DNA of 5,323 nt from Deltaproteobacteria bacterium (GTDB taxonomy: Bacteria > Desulfobacterota > DSM-4660 > Desulfatiglandales > Desulfatiglandaceae). The stretch covers positions 1 to 5,323 of the forward strand of contig JAFCZI010000186.1 in the NCBI GenBank assembly GCA_019314425.1. The letters are read 5' to 3'. Positions within the stretch are counted from its first letter, which is position 1; the number at the start of each line of letters is the position of its first letter. Positions 1 through 5,323 of the stretch are shown piece by piece. The translations under genes were made by a program, and so were the position numbers. Below the pieces are notes generated by a model that was not told the DNA's origin, searched no databases, and saw only the letters and a program-made list of their open reading frames with translations.

Positions 1-1725
1 CATACTTACCTGTCTGAACTTGGCGACACCATGATCAACGATGGCCTGCATATTATGGGCAAGGCTCCGGAAAATGACCGGCTGGTGGAGTTTCTTGTGC
101 AGCTTACCCGTCTTTCCAACGGAGACGTCCCTTCTTTACGTGAATCTATTCTGGGTGCTTTGGGGTATGACTATGATGAACTTCTGGTCAATAAGGGTAG
201 GGTACTTCCCCATTTTAAAGGGAAAACCGGGGGACAGATTATACAGAGCGCCCATGAATCAGGGCTGTCCATGGTAAAAAAGCTGGAAGAAAACCGGTTT
301 GATACTGCCTTTATTGATACGATTGTTGAATCCTGCCTGGGCCGCAGTAATATAAGTGTGGCCGCATCTTTGAGCTACATTTCTGAAGTATTGACGCCCA
401 ATATCAGACTGGTTACCGAGGAAATTGATTCAAGCCTTACCGGGTTTAATGGCGGGTTTGTTTTGCCTGGACCATCAGGAGCGCCTACCCGTGGTCAGGC
501 CGATATTCTGCCTACCGGTAAAAATTTTTATTCGGTTGATCCAAACAAGATTCCCACCCCTGGAGCTTGGGAAGTGGGGAAAAGACTCGGTGACGCCTTA
601 ATTGAACGCTGCCTTGATGAAACCGGAAAATATCCGGAAAACATAGGAATCATTGTCTGGGGCGGTTCCACCATGCGCAGCAAGGGGGATGATATTGCCG
701 AGATTTACTATCTCATGGGAGTAAAGCCGATCTGGGCCAAAGGCAGCGGGAATGTAACCGGTCTGGAGGTGATCGCCCTGTCTGAACTGGGCCGCCCCCG
801 TCTCGATGTGACCCCGAGGATTTCAGGGTTTTTTCGGGATTCGTTTCCAAACCTCGTGGAGCGGATTGATGAGGCTGCCCGAATTGTGGCTGCCTTAAAG
901 GAATCGCCGGAGGCCAATATTCTGCGGCGCAATGTTTTGCTTGATATGGAAACCTACCTGAAAGATGGTTTGAGCCGGGAAGACGCTTTCCGGGAGGCTG
1001 GTTTTCGTATCTTCGGCTGTCCGCCGGGCACATACGGAGCAGGGGTATCCGAGCTTGTTGAATCCAAAAACTGGAAAACCCAGGAAGATCTGGGAAATAA
1101 CTACATCCGCTATGCAGCCCATGCCTACGGCAAGGGGAGCTACGGCAAACAGAAGCCGGCCGCATTCCGCAAGCTTCTTTCCCGCATGGATGTGACTGTT
1201 AAAAATGAGGATTCCAGGGAATACGACATGATGTCATGCACTGATTTTTACAACTACTACGGCGGTCTTATCGTGGCGGCAAAGACCGTGCGCGGCAAGC
1301 TGCCTTTTGCACTGGTGGGCGACAGCGCCGATCCCGAAAGGGTGAAGATGCGCACCACCTTTGAGGAGGCAAAGCATGTTCTGCGGTCCCGCCTTGTTAA
1401 TCCCAAATGGTTAGATGGAATGAAACGTCACGGGTATAAAGGCGCCGGGGATATTTCCCACATGATGGACGTGGTCCTTGGCTGGGATGCCACCGCGGAA
1501 GTGATCGACGACTGGATGTATAAAACAATTGCGGAAAAATATGCCCTTGATCCGGAAATGCAAAAATGGATGAAGCAAGTAAATCCGTATGCTTTGCAAA
1601 ACATCTTGGACAAACTTATCGAGGCGATCAGCCGGGGCATGTGGAATGCTGACAAGGATATGGAAAACGAGCTGCGGGAGGCATACCTGGATATGGAAGG
1701 TGAGATTGAAGAACTTACGGAATAG
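1..1725 (+). CDS. cobN: CobN/ChlH-type metal chelatase large subunit, 5' partial
   Basis: This is the C-terminal part (574 visible residues) of a large chelatase subunit that binds a tetrapyrrole and metal ion; the classical CobN inserts Co2+ in the cytoplasm in cobalamin synthesis using an ATPase pair. The frame is open from base 1, and the ten codons before the ATG at 31 encode HTYLSELGDT, which runs into the family pattern ending DGLHIMG, so ATG 31 is internal and the gene starts upstream. CobN proteins are usually about 1,200-1,400 residues, so roughly half is missing. Counting from the first codon, family blocks seen are GFNGG (148-152), GPSGAPTRGQADILPTGKN (from 157), DSREYD...DFYNYYGG (404-422), NPKWLDGMKRHGYKGA (from 467) and GWDAT (from 494). 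No frameshift or C-terminal membrane segment is seen. CobN membership is firm; the metal and tetrapyrrole are not proven, since CobN-like proteins near TonB receptors (HmuS type) can act on heme instead. Confidence 0.93.
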   Translation, partial: HTYLSELGDTMINDGLHIMGKAPENDRLVEFLVQLTRLSNGDVPSLRESILGALGYDYDELLVNKGRVLPHFKGKTGGQIIQSAHESGLSMVKKLEENRFDTAFIDTIVESCLGRSNISVAASLSYISEVLTPNIRLVTEEIDSSLTGFNGGFVLPGPSGAPTRGQADILPTGKNFYSVDPNKIPTPGAWEVGKRLGDALIERCLDETGKYPENIGIIVWGGSTMRSKGDDIAEIYYLMGVKPIWAKGSGNVTGLEVIALSELGRPRLDVTPRISGFFRDSFPNLVERIDEAARIVAALKESPEANILRRNVLLDMETYLKDGLSREDAFREAGFRIFGCPPGTYGAGVSELVESKNWKTQEDLGNNYIRYAAHAYGKGSYGKQKPAAFRKLLSRMDVTVKNEDSREYDMMSCTDFYNYYGGLIVAAKTVRGKLPFALVGDSADPERVKMRTTFEEAKHVLRSRLVNPKWLDGMKRHGYKGAGDISHMMDVVLGWDATAEVIDDWMYKTIAEKYALDPEMQKWMKQVNPYALQNILDKLIEAISRGMWNADKDMENELREAYLDMEGEIEELTE

Positions 1726-1728
1726 GAG
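1724..1728 (+). promoter_or_regulatory. Ribosome binding site of the TonB-dependent receptor
   Basis: AGGAG lies 10 bases upstream of ATG 1739 and overlaps the last two bases of the cobN stop codon (TAG, 1723-1725). It supports ATG 1739 over in-frame starts inside cobN. A nearer ATG at 1729 is followed directly by TAA and cannot encode a protein. The overlap of binding site and stop codon suggests translation of the receptor follows that of cobN. Confidence 0.7.
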
Positions 1729-1738
1729 ATGTAACAGC

Positions 1739-3481
1739 ATGTCCTGCCGTGTTGCATGTGCGCTTGCAGTTTTTTGGATGGTTTTTTTTCCATGGATTTG
1801 CATGCCAGCTTTCGCGGTTGAGCATACGGACTCTATTATTATCACTGCCGATGATATAAAAAAGATGAATGTTCGCAAGATAGCCGATGTGCTCAATCAG
1901 CTTCCGGGTCTTAAGGCCGGGGACTCATCTGTTTCGATTCAGGGTTCCTATAAAGTAAAGGTACTGCTGGACGGTCGTCCCATAAACGACCCCACTTCCA
2001 GCCATGGCTCTGTTAAATTCGATCTCGTATCTATTGATAATATAGAAAAAATTGAAATCTATAAAGGCAAGGGCGCTTTAAAGTACGGCGATGATGCCAG
2101 CGGCGGAGTCGTTCTTATCACGACTCGGAAGATCGATAAATTCCAGGGAAATATTAAATTCTACTGGGGAAATTATGAAACCTCCAGTTACAGTGCTAAT
2201 TGCCGCGCAAGAAAGCAAGCTTTTGGCATCGGCCTGTCCGCCGGATATGATTACAGCGATGGATACCAGGTCAATGGCGATCGTAAAAAGAGACGTGCCG
2301 GCTGTAAACTCGAATATATGCCGGAAAATGGATTAAAAATGGCGGTTTCAGCCGATTGCTTGAAAGATGAGCGGGGTCTTAGCGGTCGATCTGAATATTC
2401 AACTCCTCATTCCAGAAAAGAGAGTGAAATGGCCTCTTATGCTTTGACCGTAAAGGTTAAGGGCGTAGATATTGAAACATTTTATAATGATGCTGAAACC
2501 AAAAACATGGATTCTGACCGAGGCGTTGACAATTCCATAACCGTAAAAAAAATCGGTGAAGATATTACCTCCTCTATTGAGTTTGGAAGATGGGGAACTG
2601 TAAACTACGGGGCTGCTTTTCGCTGGGGAGAAGCGGAAAGCAGCCGCTTTGATCTTAAAAACGAGCATTCTTTTTCTCTGTTTGCCACGAATGCCGTCTC
2701 TTTTGAAACCCTTTCGCTGAGACTTGCTTTTGGACTGCGGGGAAGTTCCTACTCTGAATTTGATACAACCGTCAATCCGGAGGCCAGGATTTCATATAAA
2801 AAAGACAAATGGTCGCTTTCATTTAACTACAACCGGACCAATAATATTCCTTCTTTTTACCAGCGTTACGATAAAACCGGCACCAAGGAGCCTAACCCGG
2901 ATCTTGATATGGAGAAATCGGATAACTTCAGCCTTTCTCTGTTCACGGAAGTGTCCGGCAGACTGTCAGGGGGAGTGTCTCTTTTTTATAACCGGATCAG
3001 CGACCGGATTACATACGTATTAGGGGATAACGGCATCGGCAGGTATGAAAATTTTGGCAAGGTAACCTATAAAGGTTGTGATATCCTAATCAACTTGAAA
3101 ATTCTGAACACTCTCTCTTTGAAAACGACGTATACCTATCTCAAGGCCATCAACGAGGATACCGGGCTCTGGATGACGGCCAAGCCCCGTCACAGGGTTT
3201 ATGCGGATCTTTCCTTTTGCCCGGCCGAATGTTTTTCCGTTATTTTCAACCTGAAATATGAATATAGACAGTATACCCGTTCAGATAACAAGGCTTCGGT
3301 GCCTAAACGCACGATCGGAAACATCAGGTTTGAATACAGCCCTGATTATATTGCGGGACGCTTTGGACGAGTAGAACTTTTTGGAGAGGTCAAAAATCTC
3401 CGGGACAAAAACTATCTTTACGGCGACGGCTGGTTAGCCCCGCCCCGGACCTGGATTTGCGGTTTGAATTACAGGTTTTGA
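1739..3481 (+). CDS. TonB-dependent outer-membrane receptor, BtuB-like size and architecture
   Basis: This 580-residue protein is predicted to be a gated outer-membrane barrel that imports a scarce ligand using TonB-ExbBD energy. The start at ATG 1739 gives a clear signal peptide: a hydrophobic stretch (about residues 5-21) and an AFA cleavage site after residue 26. DSIIITA at 31-37 closely resembles the BtuB TonB box DTLVVTA. The plug domain covers about 40-130, with VLNQLPG (51-57), VLLDGRPIND (75-84) and YGDDASGGVVLITTR (116-130). The remaining ~450 residues form the barrel, with NPDL at 386-389, and the chain ends NYRF with a C-terminal Phe, as is usual for outer-membrane proteins. Overall size is near BtuB and smaller than many siderophore receptors. 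Seven cysteines in the mature protein are unusual. The canonical FRAP box of heme receptors is not seen; NNIPS occupies the corresponding place. It sits 13 bases after cobN and 11 before the ATPase gene. Receptor class is secure; the ligand (corrinoid, heme-like tetrapyrrole, or metal chelate) is inferred only from context. Confidence 0.93.
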   Translation: MSCRVACALAVFWMVFFPWICMPAFAVEHTDSIIITADDIKKMNVRKIADVLNQLPGLKAGDSSVSIQGSYKVKVLLDGRPINDPTSSHGSVKFDLVSIDNIEKIEIYKGKGALKYGDDASGGVVLITTRKIDKFQGNIKFYWGNYETSSYSANCRARKQAFGIGLSAGYDYSDGYQVNGDRKKRRAGCKLEYMPENGLKMAVSADCLKDERGLSGRSEYSTPHSRKESEMASYALTVKVKGVDIETFYNDAETKNMDSDRGVDNSITVKKIGEDITSSIEFGRWGTVNYGAAFRWGEAESSRFDLKNEHSFSLFATNAVSFETLSLRLAFGLRGSSYSEFDTTVNPEARISYKKDKWSLSFNYNRTNNIPSFYQRYDKTGTKEPNPDLDMEKSDNFSLSLFTEVSGRLSGGVSLFYNRISDRITYVLGDNGIGRYENFGKVTYKGCDILINLKILNTLSLKTTYTYLKAINEDTGLWMTAKPRHRVYADLSFCPAECFSVIFNLKYEYRQYTRSDNKASVPKRTIGNIRFEYSPDYIAGRFGRVELFGEVKNLRDKNYLYGDGWLAPPRTWICGLNYRF

Positions 3482-3492
3482 AACACAACGAT

Positions 3493-4560
3493 ATGACCAA
3501 AACATATCCCTTTACAGCCATTGTGGGTCAGGAAGATTTGAAGCTGGCTCTGCTGCTGAACGCGGTTAATCCGAAGATCGGCGGAGTTTTGATCCGGGGA
3601 GAAAAGGGGACCGCAAAGTCGACCGCGGTGCGGGCCCTGGCGGATATTTTGCCGCAAATCGAGGTTTTTGAAAACGATCCTTTTCAGCTCGACCCGGCCC
3701 GGGAACTTGATTTTTACCGGGAATGCATGTTAACTGTTTACGGTCAGAAGATATCCTCCCCGGAGTTGGTCAAAACGGTCAGGCGTAAGGTGCGGGTGGT
3801 GGAACTGCCGGTAGGTGCTACTGAGGACCGGGTTGTGGGGACTCTCGACCTTGAGCAGGCCCTTAAAAAAGGTGAAAAAAGGATCGAACCGGGAATCCTG
3901 GCGGCCGCTCACCGGGGAATTCTATATGTGGACGAGGTCAACCTTCTGGATGATCACGTAGTGGATCTGTTGCTTGATTCTGCGGCCATGGGTGTTAATA
4001 CCATTGAACGCGAGGGGGTTTCGTTTTCCCATCCGGCTCACTTTACCCTGGCAGGAACCATGAATCCGGAAGAGGGGGAATTGCGGCCCCAGCTTTTGGA
4101 CCGTTTCGGGCTATGTGTGCTTGTGGCGGGGACCCGGGATCCCGAAGAGCGGGTAACTATTATGGAGCGGCGGGCCGCTTTTGACGAGAACCCGGCTGCT
4201 TTTTGCGGGGAGTGGGAAAGAGCTTCAGAAGAACTTGTCGGGAAAATTGAAAGCGCTATTGCGCTTTATCCGGAGGTGACCATTGAACGGCGGTTTCTGT
4301 TTGAAATTGTCTCTTTTTGCCTCGACGTGGGTGTGGACGGTCATCGGGGAGATATTATCATGCTGAAGACTGCCAAGACCATGGCCGCCTGGCATGGCCG
4401 TCGGGAAGTGGTTTCAGCGGACATCGAGTTTGCCGCGGAACTGGTCCTGCCGCACCGGGTGCGGCGTCAACCGCTTCAGGAGATTGGAGAAAATGTGAAA
4501 AATCTACGGGGAAAAAATGATCCGGATCGAAAACCTGAAAAAAACATACAAAAACATTGA
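3493..4560 (+). CDS. ChlI/BchI-type AAA+ chelatase ATPase subunit
   Basis: This 355-residue AAA+ ATPase belongs to the magnesium chelatase I / cobaltochelatase-associated family, which forms rings that drive metal insertion by a CobN/ChlH subunit. After the N-terminal [20 protein letters not shown] come Walker A GEKGTAKS (36-43), the [18 protein letters not shown] insertion typical of ChlI, Walker B with ILYVDEVN (143-150), and [20 protein letters not shown] (188-207), the sensor 1 and arginine-rich region. The helical lid domain follows to about residue 335. The Walker A variant GEKGTAKS resembles chelatase ATPases found beside CobN more than the GDRGTGKS of photosynthetic BchI. The chain has no von Willebrand A domain, so a separate D/CobT-like partner would be needed and none is in view. 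ATG 3493 was chosen because family members begin a few residues before YPF; an upstream TTG at 3457 would overlap the receptor gene. No good ribosome binding site precedes 3493, suggesting coupling to the receptor stop 11 bases upstream. Confidence 0.92.
   Translation: MTKTYPFTAIVGQEDLKLALLLNAVNPKIGGVLIRGEKGTAKSTAVRALADILPQIEVFENDPFQLDPARELDFYRECMLTVYGQKISSPELVKTVRRKVRVVELPVGATEDRVVGTLDLEQALKKGEKRIEPGILAAAHRGILYVDEVNLLDDHVVDLLLDSAAMGVNTIEREGVSFSHPAHFTLAGTMNPEEGELRPQLLDRFGLCVLVAGTRDPEERVTIMERRAAFDENPAAFCGEWERASEELVGKIESAIALYPEVTIERRFLFEIVSFCLDVGVDGHRGDIIMLKTAKTMAAWHGRREVVSADIEFAAELVLPHRVRRQPLQEIGENVKNLRGKNDPDRKPEKNIQKH
4508..4512 (+). promoter_or_regulatory. Ribosome binding site of the ABC ATPase, inside the upstream gene
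   Basis: GGGGA lies four bases before ATG 4517, within the last codons of the chelatase ATPase gene. In the reading frame of the ABC gene there is a stop codon (TGA) at 4496-4498, and ATG 4517 is the first ATG after it, so the start is well fixed. Confidence 0.6.
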
Positions 4561-5323
4561 GGCCCTGAAAGGGATCAGCTTCAGAGTCCCTTCAGGTGAG
4601 CTCTTTGCGTATCTTGGTCCGAACGGAGCCGGCAAAACAACAACCATCCGGATTTTAACCGGGCTTACCCGGCGGACTTCAGGAGACGCCTGGCTGGCCG
4701 ATTTTCATGTTGAGCGTGAAAGTTTGAAAGCCAGGCGCAACTTCGGTCTGGTGATGCAGTCTATCAATCTCGATCAGGAGCTTTCCGTATTCGAAAACCT
4801 GGATATTCACGGGCGTCTTTTTAATATGCCTGCGGTTGAACGCCGCGAAAAGATCGATGAGCTGCTGGCCTATGTCGATCTTATTGATCGTAAGAAAAGC
4901 CTGGTGAAACAGCTTTCCGGCGGTTTGAAACGGCGTCTAATGATCGCCCGGGCCCTGGTTCATTCCCCGGAGATTCTGTTTTTAGATGAACCCACAGTAG
5001 GGCTGGATGCCAGTATCCGACGTCTGATCTGGGCCTTGATCAAGAAGATTCAGAAGAGAGGAACTACAGTTTTTTTAACAACCCATTACATTGAGGAGGC
5101 TGAGTTTTTGGCCGACCGGGTGGCCTTTCTGAACGAGGGAAAGATTGTGGTCATCGATACACCTCAAAGATTGATGACGCAAACCGGAACCTGGGCTATC
5201 GACCGGATGGACGATGAAAAAATGGAAACGGTTTATTTTAAAACCAGGTCGCAGGCGGATGCTTTTATTGCAAAACAACAGGAAAGCTATACCCTGCGAC
5301 GGGTAAACCTGGAAGATTCATTC
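4517..5323 (+). CDS. ABC transporter ATP-binding protein, DrrA/NodI-like (ABC-2 type), 3' partial
   Basis: This frame stays open to the window end and gives 269 residues of an ABC nucleotide-binding subunit that would sit on the cytoplasmic face of the inner membrane and power a separate permease. All catalytic motifs are intact: Walker A GPNGAGKT (34-41), Q-loop Gln81, signature LSGGLKRR (133-140), Walker B and catalytic Glu in LFLDEPT (Asp157, Glu158) and switch His190 in TTHYIEEAE. The motif set and the LSGGLKRRLMIARAL style match the DrrA/NodI/CcmA group, which usually pairs with an ABC-2 permease and often exports. The visible end, VNLEDSF, matches the usual C-terminal block, so probably only a short tail is missing. 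The start overlaps the chelatase ATPase gene by 44 bases in a different frame, strong evidence of one transcript. It does not resemble BtuD- or HmuV-type importers with a typical metal-complex uptake signature. The substrate is unknown, and the permease gene would be expected just downstream. Confidence 0.92.
   Translation, partial: MIRIENLKKTYKNIEALKGISFRVPSGELFAYLGPNGAGKTTTIRILTGLTRRTSGDAWLADFHVERESLKARRNFGLVMQSINLDQELSVFENLDIHGRLFNMPAVERREKIDELLAYVDLIDRKKSLVKQLSGGLKRRLMIARALVHSPEILFLDEPTVGLDASIRRLIWALIKKIQKRGTTVFLTTHYIEEAEFLADRVAFLNEGKIVVIDTPQRLMTQTGTWAIDRMDDEKMETVYFKTRSQADAFIAKQQESYTLRRVNLEDSF

Noticed and set aside
713..1165. Long open frames on the minus strand opposite cobN (also 1411-1896)
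   Set aside because: They lie opposite a conserved CobN region, show no recognisable domain and have low-complexity or unlikely composition; they are shadows of the coding strand.
1589..1738. An upstream extension of the receptor frame into cobN
   Set aside because: The extension is cobN sequence read out of frame; the signal peptide and ribosome binding site place the start at 1739.
1726..1738. Possible promoter or riboswitch between cobN and the receptor gene
   Set aside because: Only 13 bases separate the genes, too short for either; any cobalamin riboswitch would have to lie upstream of this window.
3383..3401. Short inverted repeat GGAGA / TCTCC near the end of the receptor gene
   Set aside because: Only a 5-base stem with a 9-base loop inside coding sequence; expected by chance.
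3457..3492. TTG start for the chelatase ATPase adding 12 residues
   Set aside because: The added residues overlap the receptor's C-terminal codons and match nothing expected at the family's N-terminus; ATG 3493 gives the usual short lead before YPFTAIVGQ.
4250..4267. Perfect 7-base inverted repeat AAAGCGC-TATT-GCGCTTT, a possible hairpin
   Set aside because: It lies in the middle of the well-conserved chelatase ATPase reading frame, has no T-run after it and no gene boundary nearby, so a terminator or regulatory role is unsupported.

Overview
The window holds four tightly packed genes, all on the + strand, that read as one operon running off both ends of the window. In order they are: (1) the C-terminal ~574 residues of a CobN/ChlH-type metal-chelatase large subunit; (2) a compact TonB-dependent outer-membrane receptor with a signal peptide and a BtuB-like TonB box; (3) a ChlI/BchI-type AAA+ ATPase of the cobaltochelatase-associated class; (4) the ATP-binding subunit of a DrrA/NodI-like ABC transporter, cut by the window's end close to its expected C-terminus. 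Intergenic gaps are 13 and 11 bases, and the last pair overlaps by 44 bases. There is no room for internal promoters or terminators, and no RNA genes, mobile elements or CRISPR repeats were seen.

Organism: the outer-membrane receptor means a diderm (Gram-negative) bacterium. The mid-range base composition and the gene style suggest an anaerobic deltaproteobacterial lineage (Desulfobacterota, Desulfobacteraceae-like). This is an impression from protein style, not a demonstrated assignment. The receptor's seven mature-region cysteines would also fit an anaerobe.

Function: CobN-type subunits bind a tetrapyrrole and a metal ion, and ChlI-type AAA+ subunits power the chelation together with a D/CobT-type partner that is not visible here. 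A TonB-dependent receptor placed between the two chelatase genes couples tetrapyrrole-metal chemistry to outer-membrane uptake. The simplest models are cobalt insertion for cobalamin synthesis together with uptake of a corrinoid or metal complex, or processing of an imported metallo-tetrapyrrole. The latter would resemble the CobN-like HmuS of Bacteroidetes heme loci. The ABC ATPase suggests an additional membrane transport step of unknown substrate. The substrate cannot be decided from this sequence alone, and this linkage is the main point of interest.
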